Of a stretch of 64,000 bases of DNA, positions 26,865 to 35,613 are shown in pieces (position 1 is the first letter of the stretch; every line of letters starts with the position of its first letter). The stretch comes from CBDBCK01 sp965203345 (GTDB lineage: Bacteria > Chloroflexota > Dehalococcoidia > Lucifugimonadales > Lucifugimonadaceae), in NCBI GenBank assembly GCA_965203345.1, contig CBDBCK010000028.1, forward strand, positions 1-64,000, given 5' to 3'. The notes below the pieces were generated by a model. That model worked only from the letters and a program-made list of their open reading frames with translations. It was not told the origin of the DNA and did not search any database. A program made the translations under genes and the position numbers.

Positions 26865-27734
26865 CTATATAGCGGCTGCCGCGTGCTGTTCGTCGGCATG
26901 GTAAGAAGACCGAACGAGCGGACCTGATACCACATGTTTAAAGCCTTTTCCCATCCCTTCTTCCTTCAGTTCCAAGAACTCATCAGGGAGATAGTAACGC
27001 ACAACCGGATGATGTCGTTTGGAAGGACGCAGGTACTGCCCTATAGTGAGCAGCTGACAGCCTGCCATCAGTAGGTCATCCATCGTGGACTTTATCTCGT
27101 CCTTTGTTTCACCCAGACCTACCATGATCCCTGATTTACGGGCTATCCGCGGATCAATTCGTTCCACCTTGCTAAACAAGTTTAAGGAACTCTGGTAGTC
27201 ACCTTTAGGTCTCACCTTCTTGAAAACCCGACGTACGGTCTCTATGTTGTGATTCAGAACATCTGGGTGTGCCGCGAGAACCTTAAATATAGACTGTTCC
27301 TCACAGTTGAAGTCAGGTATCAGCACCTCCACCTTACAGTTGGGGGACTTATCGTGTACAGCTCGTATGGTCATAGCGAATATAGAGGCACCTCCGTCCG
27401 GTAGATCATCTCTATCAACGGAGGTTATCACAGCGTACCGCAAACCCATTTCTCGTATAGTATCAGCTAGACGGAAAGGCTCGGAGACATCCAATGAGTC
27501 CGGCCACCCGGTCTTCACGTTACAGTAGGAACAGGCACGTGTGCATACGTTCCCAAGTATCATAAATGTAGCCGTTCGTCTGTCCCAGCAATCGCCTATA
27601 TTCGGGCAGGCCGCTTCTTCACATACGGTATGCAGTTTTTGGCGGACGAGTCTTTTTTTTAGATCTTCGTAGTTTGCACCACCGGGAGCTCTGGTCTTAA
27701 ACCAGCGAGGCAGAGAGGTTATTGATGCAGTCAA
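26865..27734 (-). CDS. lipA: Lipoyl synthase
   Basis: Radical-SAM enzyme that inserts two sulfurs into octanoyl groups of lipoyl domains. 289 residues. Auxiliary cluster cysteines C38, C43 and C49 come first, then the radical-SAM CxxxCxxC at C64, C68 and C71. The C-terminal RSSY motif (LVRSSYHADEQ) supplies the serine ligand. The start is TTG with GGAGA about eight bases before it. First gene of the minus-strand run toward rsmI and metG. No lipB is in the window. Confidence 0.95.
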   Translation of the reverse strand: MTASITSLPRWFKTRAPGGANYEDLKKRLVRQKLHTVCEEAACPNIGDCWDRRTATFMILGNVCTRACSYCNVKTGWPDSLDVSEPFRLADTIREMGLRYAVITSVDRDDLPDGGASIFAMTIRAVHDKSPNCKVEVLIPDFNCEEQSIFKVLAAHPDVLNHNIETVRRVFKKVRPKGDYQSSLNLFSKVERIDPRIARKSGIMVGLGETKDEIKSTMDDLLMAGCQLLTIGQYLRPSKRHHPVVRYYLPDEFLELKEEGMGKGFKHVVSGPLVRSSYHADEQHAAAAI

Positions 27735-27874
27735 TCGACATTCTCCAAATTTTCAGGTTTTTCCCATTGAACTGTAATTGAAGGATGATCTAGGCGAATC
27801 TGACGCCAAGTTTAGGCTTGAGTAAGCTTAACATATTATAGGAGACAGTTTTAGATAGTGATTTTCTTGTTCTG

Positions 27875-28354
27875 ATGAACATATTTGGTATAGGCGGATT
27901 TGAGCTACTCATCATTATAGCAGTAGCCACCCTAATCATAGGCCCGCGGCGCGTGACGGAGATGCTCAGAGACGCGCGAAAAGTGTACTCAGAACTTAAG
28001 CGGCAACGGGAAAATTTAACCTCCATGGTCTCTGAGGAGATGGCAATAGAAGAGCTTAGAAAAGAGTCAGGGATAAATGAAGTATCCGAGGCGGCGGCCG
28101 TTGTCAGAGAGGAGCTTGCTCTTCCTAAAAACGAACTTGGTGAGTTACAAACTGTAGTTCGGTCTGAAAGACTCACTATGTTAAACCTGCTTTCAGATGA
28201 TGAGCCCGTTAAGCATAGTAGTGATAGTACTGAAAACACAACTCGCTATATAGAACAACACAGCGATCTTGACGGCGACCGAGATCATCCCGCCAAGGTG
28301 GATGATTCGTCTGATTCTATAAAGGGTTCTTTATCGGGAGGTGGGCGTGGATAA
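27875..28354 (+). CDS. tatB: TatB-like twin-arginine translocase subunit
   Basis: A 159-residue protein with a short N-terminal membrane helix (FGIGGFELLIIIAVATLIIG), the conserved Gly-Pro hinge (IGPRR) and an amphipathic helix, then a long charged tail. This layout is TatA/TatB; the length and the tatC immediately after it favour TatB. It overlaps tatC by 14 bases. A weak TATTAT -10 box lies at 27834-27839. No ribosome site is obvious before the ATG. Part of the export machinery for folded proteins. Confidence 0.85.
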   Translation: MNIFGIGGFELLIIIAVATLIIGPRRVTEMLRDARKVYSELKRQRENLTSMVSEEMAIEELRKESGINEVSEAAAVVREELALPKNELGELQTVVRSERLTMLNLLSDDEPVKHSSDSTENTTRYIEQHSDLDGDRDHPAKVDDSSDSIKGSLSGGGRG

Positions 28355-29153
28355 GAGGATGACGCCGCTTCAACATATGGACGAACTGCGAGTTCGTCTG
28401 TTGCGTGCAAGCGTAGTAACGCTTATAGCAGTGATTATAGCGATGGTTTTCTATAAACAGATTTTGGCTGGGTTTACTGCTCCCATACAAAATTTGCTAA
28501 CTGACGCTGGCAGCGATGGGCTGTTGGCCATCAAGCTCACCGAAACATGGTCTGTAGCAGCTCGGCTCGCCTTTCTGGCTGGGATAGGAGCTTCTCTACC
28601 CGTTTACATGCTGGAAATTGCAATGTATTTCCGTTCAGCACTCAAGCCATCAGAGCGGATTTATTTGTACCTCCTACCACCTAGCTCAACGTTAATGTTT
28701 GCTGGAGGAGCAGCATTCGCGTATTTTATTCTCGCGCCGCAATTCTTCGGGTTTCTTATAGGATTCAGCATAGGTGTTTCTGGTCTGGACGTAAGGCCGT
28801 CCTTAGATACTACAGTTGGCTTGATAATTTCATTTATGTTTTGGATGGGGGCAATATTTCAACTGCCCATAGTTATGTTTTTCCTTTCAAAGGCAGGGAT
28901 CGTAACTTCCGGGACGATTGCTGGCAAGAGGCGTTGGGTCATAGTAGGAGCTTTCATTTTTGGAGCCGTGATAACACCGACAGCCGACCCTATGACCCAG
29001 ATCATGGCGGCTGGCCCTGTGATCGTACTCTTTGAGTTGGGTTATCTACTCGTCAGGCTGTCTGAGAGAGGACAGAGAGAGAGACCTTCTATTCCTACTT
29101 CTAGAAGGGAGACTGTCTCCGTAGGCGGAGCCGCAGAAAGTCAGGACGCTTGA
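28341..29153 (+). CDS. tatC: Sec-independent protein translocase TatC
   Basis: Membrane receptor of the twin-arginine pathway. About 270 residues with six helices; MTPLQHMDELRVRLLRA at the N-terminus is the family start. Other marks are PSERIYLYLLPPSS, FYFILAP-like segments, and VITPTADPMTQ late in the chain. GTG at 28341 is the longest start; a GTG at 28347 and an ATG at 28359, just ahead of TPLQHM, are also possible, and GGGAGGT lies near. It overlaps tatB by 14 bases and converges with tatA with a 13-base overlap. Confidence 0.95.
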   Translation: MGVDKRMTPLQHMDELRVRLLRASVVTLIAVIIAMVFYKQILAGFTAPIQNLLTDAGSDGLLAIKLTETWSVAARLAFLAGIGASLPVYMLEIAMYFRSALKPSERIYLYLLPPSSTLMFAGGAAFAYFILAPQFFGFLIGFSIGVSGLDVRPSLDTTVGLIISFMFWMGAIFQLPIVMFFLSKAGIVTSGTIAGKRRWVIVGAFIFGAVITPTADPMTQIMAAGPVIVLFELGYLLVRLSERGQRERPSIPTSRRETVSVGGAAESQDA

Positions 29154-29404
29154 CGGGACTCGTCTTCCTTTACTATAGCGGGCGCAGATTGAGTATCAGC
29201 ATCCGAATTCGGAGCACCAGGTGAAGCACCAGAGGTTACTGCCTCGTCTTTCGACTTCGTAGACGTTCTAAACTCTTTGATAGCTTGTCCTAACCCTCGC
29301 CCCAAATTAGGGAGGGTAGTTGCCAGCTTACCCACACCAAAAAGGACGACTATTGCTAGGACTATAAGTGCTATTTCAGGTCCACCGAAGTTTCTTATAA
29401 ACAT
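29141..29404 (-). CDS. tatA: TatA-like twin-arginine translocase subunit
   Basis: An 87-residue protein when started at the ATG at 29404, which has AAGGA nine bases upstream; a longer in-frame codon at 29455 has no family support. The helix PEIALIVLAIVVLFGVGKL with the family's FG-hinge and an amphipathic region (LGRGLGQAIKEFR) are typical of TatA. The tail is acidic and Ser/Pro/Ala-rich. It lies on the opposite strand to tatB-tatC with a 13-base tail-to-tail overlap, and a separate promoter is visible upstream. Confidence 0.9.
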   Translation of the reverse strand: MFIRNFGGPEIALIVLAIVVLFGVGKLATTLPNLGRGLGQAIKEFRTSTKSKDEAVTSGASPGAPNSDADTQSAPAIVKEDESRQAS

Positions 29405-29564
29405 AGTTTGAGTCCTTGTAGAAATTAGGTTAGAGGATGCAAAAAGCCTCAACACCCTTCAGCTTCCAATTTGAATGTACGTTGAAATTAATAGTCAATC
29501 GTTACATCTCCGCTGGATATACATATTACACGACATGTCAAAGGTTTAAAAGAAATCCAGTACT

Positions 29565-29593
29565 ATTATATCAGATTGCAGAGTGGCTTGGAA
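29565..29593 (-). promoter_or_regulatory. Sigma-70-type promoter for tatA
   Basis: On the minus strand a perfect TATAAT -10 box lies at 29565-29570, 17 bases from a -35-like TTCCAA at 29588-29593. The -35 is weak, but the spacing is ideal and it faces tatA, giving a leader of about 150 bases. The interval also carries a TTTGACA at 29537-29543 with no clear partner. Confidence 0.5.
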
Positions 29594-29654
29594 ATGCTAA
29601 ACGCTCTCCTGTATCTCCCGTATATGAGTATAAGACGAGGATATTACAAAGACA

Positions 29655-30119
29655 TTATACACTATGAGACTTTGCGCCTCTTTCAAATAATATGCCCTCG
29701 AGTGAAGTAGGAGGAGCGTCTGTAGAGTCTGCCTGTCCAAACATTATATAATCAGGCGTTGTTCCTTCAAAAACTAGGTACGCGCTGGATCGCCTTGACA
29801 GAGGTTCTAAAGCCCCGAACCAAAGGACTATAGGACCATCTTTCAGTTTGACAGGACCACCTTCAATTGCCCCTCGTGGACATTCTTTGATTTGGTTTGG
29901 GTGGTTGCTTTTACTTGTTCCCCACTTAAGCGGTTTTCCAAAATATCCAGGGAGTACAAATCGCCATCGGGCCAGCAACCCTTTCTTTGGGCTGACTTCC
30001 ACACAAACTCTATCGGGTATACCGTCAATAGGGTGGTGTATGCGCCACTCAAACCTAGTGCCCAGATGTCCTTTGGCTGGTTTAGGGGAGATATCCTCAA
30101 GAAACGGATCGGAGTCCAT
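29655..30119 (-). CDS. Unknown 154-residue protein
   Basis: I do not recognise the family. The chain is soluble, mixed alpha/beta in look and rich in Pro and Trp (FEWRIHHPIDGIPDR, RWRFVLPGYF, GPIVLWFGALEP, AYLVFEGTTPDYIMFG). There is no signal peptide or membrane helix. Other frames on both strands in 29843-30194 are open by overlap, but this frame is longest and has a more protein-like composition. It lies 130 bases after rpsT on the same strand. Nothing recognisable sits in the gap to tatA except the tatA promoter. Confidence 0.5.
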   Translation of the reverse strand: MDSDPFLEDISPKPAKGHLGTRFEWRIHHPIDGIPDRVCVEVSPKKGLLARWRFVLPGYFGKPLKWGTSKSNHPNQIKECPRGAIEGGPVKLKDGPIVLWFGALEPLSRRSSAYLVFEGTTPDYIMFGQADSTDAPPTSLEGILFERGAKSHSV

Positions 30120-30249
30120 TATTTAGCTAGGCAATTCGTCAGCTTGAGGTTTGTGCATTGGAAGTTCTTAACCAAACAATTTCGTTGTCACTAAAATAGC
30201 AGTTGAACAACTCATGAAAAGGAATTCAGATGTCCGTCCTTCAGTTTCT

Positions 30250-30558
30250 TCAAATTTTTTCGTCGGTTGTTTCTCCCGAGTTGACTGGATTGGTATTCAT
30301 ACGCGCAGATTGAGAATTAAAGTACCGAGCGAGACGGGATTTTCGACGAGCTGCATTGTTCTTGTGAATCACTCCTTTAGACACAGCCATGTCTAACGCC
30401 TTCTGCGCTTCTCTAAACCTTACGAGTATATCTTCGGACTCTGGGGATTCTTCAATGGCTGTGAAAGCTTTCAGTACACGAGATCGTGTGAAGGTACGTG
30501 TAGACTTATTCCGCGCTGCTTTTCTCATCTGTGATCTTAAAGTTTTTCGGCTTGGCAT
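30250..30558 (-). CDS. rpsT: 30S ribosomal protein S20
   Basis: Binds 16S rRNA early in 30S assembly. 102 residues. The basic N-terminus RSQMRKAARNKSTRT and the conserved VIHKNNAARRKSRLAR in the second half are standard S20. The last ~15 residues form a non-conserved tail. AAGGAAA precedes the ATG. It begins nine bases after the rel stop on the same strand, so the two are likely co-transcribed. Confidence 0.94.
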   Translation of the reverse strand: MPSRKTLRSQMRKAARNKSTRTFTRSRVLKAFTAIEESPESEDILVRFREAQKALDMAVSKGVIHKNNAARRKSRLARYFNSQSARMNTNPVNSGETTDEKI

Positions 30559-30567
30559 TTTCCTTCT

Positions 30568-32841
30568 TTACTCTATCCTCGTTATGCCGGTTATGCCCGG
30601 CACTTGGCCTATCTTCGTGATGGCCCTGCCCAATTGCTCCGGCCTTTTAGTATACATAGTTAACTCTATAGTGCTTGAAGATCCTTCAGTGTTTTCGTTA
30701 GTCTTTATAGAGTGCAAATTAATACGCTCCTTCATCAATACATCAGTGATGTCCCGAACGAGACCTAGCCTATCGCTGGCATTGATAAATATACGCGCTG
30801 GCATCGTGGATGAAGAGTGTCCCCACGCAACAGAAACAAAGTTGTCAACATCCTTTATTGAAAAGATAGTCCCACAATCTGCTTTGTGTATAGTAACCCC
30901 GCGTCCTTTAGTAAGGTATCCTACTATATCGTCACCATACTCCGCCTGACAGCACTCAGGGAATCGTGTGTGCAACCCCTTCCCCCCCATCACAACTATC
31001 TCAGAACGTTTATCCTCTTCAATTCTTTCACTGTGCTTTTTGAGCTGGTAAGCTGCCGACGTGGTCTCTGAAAGTTTACTTGTCAGAACCCATACTGATA
31101 ACTTGCCAGACCCTAAGGCCTCCGAGAGATCCTCGCTATTAGCATAGTTCAGCATAGAGCTTATCTCTTCTTCAGTCATAACCGTTCCAAATCGACGAGT
31201 CTCCCGTTTTATTATCTCTTTCCCACGCTTTATATTTTCAGGGCGTTCCCTCTTCCTAAACCAGCTCCTCACTTTGTGTCTAGCAGCAGAGCTCTTAAGA
31301 TAGGACAAACCTGGATTCAACCAATCAAGGCTTGGGCCGTTACGGTTTCTGGAATTGATGATTTCCACTGTATCTCCGTTTTGGAGACGATATCTGAGCG
31401 CTCCCATCTTACCGTTTATACGAGCACCGGTACAACTGTGCCCCAATTCAGTATGAACGGAATATGCGAAGTCAAGCGGAGTTGAACCAGCAGGCAGATC
31501 CTTCACCTCTCCTTGAGGCGTATAAACGAATACACTGTCACTAAGGATATCTGTCCGCACCCCCTCCAGGTATTCATCGTCGCTAGTCGTTCCTTCCTGA
31601 AGCACGCGCAACCCTTCTAATATACTTCTTAGCCTTTTCATCCTACCTTCAAATGACTTACTCTTCTTATCTAAAGAGGCCTTGCCTTCCTTATATATTG
31701 AGTGGGCTGCTATTCCCTCTTCAGCTATTTCGTCCATTTCTCTCGTACGTATCTGTATCTCAAAGGGACGTTGGTCTTCCCCCTTCACTGCTGTGTGCAA
31801 GGATTGGTAATTGTTGTCTTTCGGCTGAGCAATATAATCGTCAAATGATCCTGGAACAGGTGGCCAGATTTCGTGGATTATTCCAAGAGCCGTGTAGCAT
31901 TGTGTTTTGGTCTCCATTATGACGCGCAAAGCTATCAGATCGTATATGTCATCAAACTTACGGCCCATCTCTTTGTACCGTTGGAATTTCCGATAGACGC
32001 TGTAGAGATGTTTCGGTCTACCATAGATTTCGCACGACATACTGTCTTTGGCTATAGCATCCTTCAGGCTAGCAACGAGCTGAGACGTATATTGTTCTCT
32101 CTGGTCACGTTTACCGCTTATTAACCGAGATATAGCCTTGTACTTACTGGGGTTCAGGTGTTTAAATGCCTCATCTTCCAAACGCCACTTTATATCAGAT
32201 ATCCCAAGCCTGTTAGCCAGAGGAGCGTATATATCCATAGTTTCGGTTGCTATCTGGATACGCTTATGTTCCGGCATATATTGGAGTGTTTGGATATTAT
32301 GGAGACGGTCAGCAAACTTTATAAGTATAACCCTGACGTCACCCGCCGTTGAGACAAGCACGCGTCTCAAAGAGCTGATGCGTCTACGTCTAGCTGCCTC
32401 CCCTTCCTTGGGTTTGGTGTTGTCTATATCTATGAATGAAGACTCAAGTCTTACAATTTTGGTAACACTTTCGACCAAAAAACGGACAGATCTGCCAAAA
32501 CGTAGCTCCAGTTCTTCTGGTTCTACACCGCAATCTTCAACAGTGTCATGCAACAAGGCAGCAGTTAAAGTATCAACGTCCATCTCTATACCAGCAAGGT
32601 AAGACGCCGTTGCTATCGGATGTTCGATAAAGGGCTTGCCTGACCTTCTAAGCTGCCCGTTATGAGATTTTGAAGCAAAATCAAGAGCTTCTTCTACAAT
32701 TTTGCGCCTTTCGTCCTTCAGATACCTTATCTTTGCCAGAAATTCTGCCTTGCCCGATGGCCAGCTTTCTTCATCATTTGGCCGTTCCATCTGAACGGAT
32801 CCGTTAGGAATTGTAAGAGGTGGTTTTGTTTTAACATCCAT
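30568..32841 (-). CDS. rel: RelA/SpoT-type (p)ppGpp synthetase/hydrolase
   Basis: Sets (p)ppGpp levels in the stringent response. 757 residues with the full long-RSH order: HD hydrolase (H60, H74, HDTVED at 98-103), synthetase (FDDIYDLIALRV, then NNYQSLHTAVKG near 345), TGS (DSVFVYTPQGEV, about 430-490), zinc-finger/helical region and C-terminal ACT (about 690-757). The HD residues are intact, as in bifunctional Rel, but the charge-switch motif of the synthetase, RFKD in most bifunctional enzymes and ExDD in RelA, is SFDD at 332-335. I therefore call it Rel and leave the balance of activities open. It lies just upstream of rpsT. Confidence 0.94.
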   Translation of the reverse strand: MDVKTKPPLTIPNGSVQMERPNDEESWPSGKAEFLAKIRYLKDERRKIVEEALDFASKSHNGQLRRSGKPFIEHPIATASYLAGIEMDVDTLTAALLHDTVEDCGVEPEELELRFGRSVRFLVESVTKIVRLESSFIDIDNTKPKEGEAARRRRISSLRRVLVSTAGDVRVILIKFADRLHNIQTLQYMPEHKRIQIATETMDIYAPLANRLGISDIKWRLEDEAFKHLNPSKYKAISRLISGKRDQREQYTSQLVASLKDAIAKDSMSCEIYGRPKHLYSVYRKFQRYKEMGRKFDDIYDLIALRVIMETKTQCYTALGIIHEIWPPVPGSFDDYIAQPKDNNYQSLHTAVKGEDQRPFEIQIRTREMDEIAEEGIAAHSIYKEGKASLDKKSKSFEGRMKRLRSILEGLRVLQEGTTSDDEYLEGVRTDILSDSVFVYTPQGEVKDLPAGSTPLDFAYSVHTELGHSCTGARINGKMGALRYRLQNGDTVEIINSRNRNGPSLDWLNPGLSYLKSSAARHKVRSWFRKRERPENIKRGKEIIKRETRRFGTVMTEEEISSMLNYANSEDLSEALGSGKLSVWVLTSKLSETTSAAYQLKKHSERIEEDKRSEIVVMGGKGLHTRFPECCQAEYGDDIVGYLTKGRGVTIHKADCGTIFSIKDVDNFVSVAWGHSSSTMPARIFINASDRLGLVRDITDVLMKERINLHSIKTNENTEGSSSTIELTMYTKRPEQLGRAITKIGQVPGITGITRIE

Positions 32842-32974
32842 ATTAATTAGGATACTCTATCCGTCCGATTACACCCGTAGGGGCTTTCTTGGGCATCGGT
32901 TCTGATCAGTGAATTTTGAAAAGGTTTATTAGAAACAAAACAACGTGACAGGAAAATAAATGTCAAGTAGTAGA

Positions 32975-33008
32975 TTTGAGCTGTTTATCACCTTGTATGG
33001 TGCTCAAA
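32975..33008. promoter_or_regulatory. Inverted repeat upstream of the alcohol dehydrogenase gene
   Basis: TTTGAG (32975-32980) pairs with CTCAAA (33003-33008), and CACC (32989-32992) pairs with GGTG (32999-33002), giving a ten-pair hairpin with an eight-base bulge, 55 bases before the ADH start. There is no U-run, so it is not a terminator. It could be an operator or a leader structure. The remaining 32842-33063 gap shows nothing else I can name. Confidence 0.35.
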
Positions 33009-33063
33009 GGTCGGCGAATAGGTTAAACTTGCCGTTAAACAGATTTTGCTAAAGGGAGGACAA

Positions 33064-34119
33064 ATGCAAAGCAGAGCCGCCATATTCACAGAAAAAGGCC
33101 AGCCACTCACAGTTGACGAGATATATGTACCCGACCCTAAGCCCGACCAAGTAACCGTCAAACTCTTTTCAAGCGGCGTATGTCATTCGCAACTACACCA
33201 GATGAGTAAGGAAGAAACTCCGGTGCCTACTCTGCTAGGCCATGAAGGAATAGGGGTTGTAACGGGGACCGGTTCCACAGTTTCTCATCTTAAGGAAGGT
33301 GACCTCGCCATAGTAACTTGGGTGCCACGCAATCCCATCAAAGGTAGGTGGGCACCCCCTCCTGGTGGAGCTACTTGGAACGAGCAGCCTTTATCCGGGT
33401 CAACTTACACTTGGGGAGAAGATGTGATAGTGTGGGGAGGATACGCAGTGAAAGTTCCAGACAACAGCCCGAAGGATCTGTCGTCAATAGTAGGTTGCGC
33501 CGTTCTCACTGGCGCGGGAGCCGTTCTCCACACGGCCAAAGTCCGTCCCGAAAATTCCGTAGCCGTTTACGGCGTCGGAGGTGTCGGCATGTCCGCTTTA
33601 CTTATGGCATCTCTTCTTGAGGCTTATCCACTCATAGCCGTTGATATAGACGACTCCAAGCTGGAGTTTGCCAAACAATTCGGAGCTACTCATACAGTGA
33701 ATGCATCGAAGGAAAACCCTATTGAAACGATTCACGAGATAACGGGTGGTGGAGCCGATTTCGCTTTTGACGCCATAGGGTTGCGTATAACGAACGAACA
33801 GATATTACCATCGGTGCGTGGAGGCGGGCCTGGAGCAGACAACGTTGGAGGAATGGCCGTACTTATAGGTATGCCGGGTAAAGAGATGACCATAGACCCA
33901 GGGCATTTTATGTTCCACCAGAGGCAATATAGAGGAAGTTTGGGTGCAACTTATCCAGAGGGTGATTTTCCTATGTATCTACGACTATACTCTGAAGGAA
34001 AATTTCCTCTAGACAAGCTCATTACGAAGCGGTACAAGCTGGACGATATCAACGACGCCTGCGACGATCTACGGAATGGGAAGGTGCTCGGCCGCTCAAT
34101 AATCCAGTACTACGGCTAG
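33064..34119 (+). CDS. Zinc-type alcohol dehydrogenase (NAD-dependent MDR)
   Basis: Medium-chain dehydrogenase, about 351 residues, from the ATG at 33064 with AAAGGGAGGA just before it; the upstream in-frame codon at 33046 overlaps that site. The catalytic zinc ligands are C40 (SGVCHSQ) and H60-E61 (LLGHEGIG), with a later Cys near 150. The four-cysteine structural-zinc lobe (about residues 90-115) is missing: that region has no Cys. The NAD fold shows GVGGVGMSA and the acidic DIDDSK end, which favours NAD over NADP. It resembles the NDMA-dependent and formaldehyde-type branches. Substrate is unknown. Its 3' end overlaps the convergent gene by 71 bases. Confidence 0.88.
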   Translation: MQSRAAIFTEKGQPLTVDEIYVPDPKPDQVTVKLFSSGVCHSQLHQMSKEETPVPTLLGHEGIGVVTGTGSTVSHLKEGDLAIVTWVPRNPIKGRWAPPPGGATWNEQPLSGSTYTWGEDVIVWGGYAVKVPDNSPKDLSSIVGCAVLTGAGAVLHTAKVRPENSVAVYGVGGVGMSALLMASLLEAYPLIAVDIDDSKLEFAKQFGATHTVNASKENPIETIHEITGGGADFAFDAIGLRITNEQILPSVRGGGPGADNVGGMAVLIGMPGKEMTIDPGHFMFHQRQYRGSLGATYPEGDFPMYLRLYSEGKFPLDKLITKRYKLDDINDACDDLRNGKVLGRSIIQYYG

Positions 34120-34639
34120 GACGAGAGTCTAAACGCGGCCGTCTAGGACCCTTTCGGTGAGCATGTTTACGGTGGTCATACGCGCGAGACTTCCTTATGA
34201 GTTCTTGTGCGAAGCGCTCTAATCTCTTGACCCCTTGCTCGGATGCTATGTATCTCATTTCATCGTACATTCTTATGTCTTTGTCATTAGCAAGTTCCGC
34301 CATACGGGCTCGCACTGTGGCGAAGTCTATATTGTGCTTCCAACGCATAGTAAGCATGAAAGCAACCTCTGATGCTGTAAAGCCCACCCCTGTAGAGCTC
34401 AAAGCATACAATGTCTTCATACACGCATCGGACAGGTCCTCAAAGTTTATGTTCCTTTTGAAAAGGGGAACGTTAGACGTTAGGTTGACTTTAATCCAGT
34501 TACGCTCTTCTTCACTCAGCCGTCGCCAAGCACGAGCTACCTTACCATGGGACGGGGTAAGTTGGCGTGAGAAAGTGCTCTCTAGCTTATCGATCCCGTC
34601 TGGGCTATGAACATGCTGGAGATTATCGGAGTCTGACAT
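34049..34639 (-). CDS. Unknown 196-residue basic protein
   Basis: I do not recognise it. Residues ~45-135 look folded and helical (RRLSEEERNWIKVNL, ACMKTLYALSSTGVGFTASEVAFMLTMRW, ATVRARMAELANDKDIRMYDEMRY), with a winged-helix-like impression. The last ~45 residues are very basic (KHAHRKGPRRPR then RRRRR) and the last 71 bases overlap the 3' end of the ADH gene. Its ATG (34637-34639) overlaps the start of the decayed ROK gene on the other strand. No membrane segment. A DNA- or RNA-binding role is a guess from charge only. Confidence 0.55.
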   Translation of the reverse strand: MSDSDNLQHVHSPDGIDKLESTFSRQLTPSHGKVARAWRRLSEEERNWIKVNLTSNVPLFKRNINFEDLSDACMKTLYALSSTGVGFTASEVAFMLTMRWKHNIDFATVRARMAELANDKDIRMYDEMRYIASEQGVKRLERFAQELIRKSRAYDHRKHAHRKGPRRPRLDSRPSRSTGLLSGRAPSHSVDRRRRR

Positions 34640-35566
34640 GGATATCCAAGGGGGTGCTTACGACCCTAGAGGGGTTTGTGCCCTTGCAGTAGATATAAGC
34701 GGAACTCAAATGAGCGCAACCGTGGTCAACAAAAACAAAGACATTTCTATTATCGCACGCGGTGTTATAAAAAACGCGGGGTAGAAGAGACCTGTCGAAC
34801 CTTATATTGTGTCTCGCACATGAAGCCGGCGTGAGCTCTGCATCTGGGCTTGGGATGGCGTCCCGGTCCTATAAGGCCTTGGGGCGGTAAATACATTTAT
34901 CCGCCTATCCTGCTGCTATGGCACGGAAGGTCCGTCAAACCTATAATGGAAAACAACTTAGGCATACCTGTATTTATGAGGCACGACATCACACTTTCTG
35001 CTTTTACTGAGGCTCGCATTGGACCCAGTAAGGGAGTGAATACTTTATTGTACGTAACTATCAGCACTATCAGCACCGGAATCGGGGGAGGTATCGTCGC
35101 AAACGGAGAGATGGTGTCTGGTTTGTACGGCTTAGCAGGTAAAGTTGGACATATATTAGTGCGTCAGGGAGAGCGTAAATGCAACATAGGGTGCCACGGT
35201 TGCTTTACACGGGAGATTCGACTGCACTAACAGTAACACATAAGGTTATAGAAACTATAGGTTGGGGGGTGTCGAGCCTCTTAAGCATCTTTGATCCGGC
35301 AAATATCTACTTGGGTGGAGATGTTGAGTAAGGGTTACGACCATTGTGGAGCGATGTAGAGCAAGCTATCCGAAAGGTCACATTACCACGCTACACGCTA
35401 TAATAAAGACGTTCCCGTGAAAATCACGACACTAGGTGACGATGCTGGCATACTAGGAGCAGCTCTTCTAGTATTTAAAGGACATCGTCTAGCACCACCT
35501 AACCTCAAAACTGGCAACAAGACAGAGTCTTGCTTCCACGCATTAAGCGAACGTCGTCAGAGGTAA
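34638..35566 (+). pseudogene. Decayed ROK-family sugar kinase or repressor
   Basis: A complete but broken ROK gene. The start (GGAG seven bases before the ATG at 34638) and ALAVDISGT are in frame 1, which stops at TAG 34782-34784. Later pieces lie in other frames: LSNLILCLAHEAGVSS, then GPIRPWGG...WHGRSVKPIMENNLGIPVF, a 9-bp tandem duplication giving TISTIST ahead of GIGGGIVANGE, GLYGLAGKVGHI, a partly kept zinc site CNIGCHGC, then FDPANIYLGGDV with TAA at 35329-35331, and finally KITTLGDDAGILGAALL in a third frame to TAA 35564-35566. At least four frame changes and two stops show long-term loss. The regulated sugar is unknown. Confidence 0.85.
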
Positions 35567-35613
35567 GATGAAATCCTTACACTAACGAATGAACGAGCAA
35601 GATTGAAAGCTTA

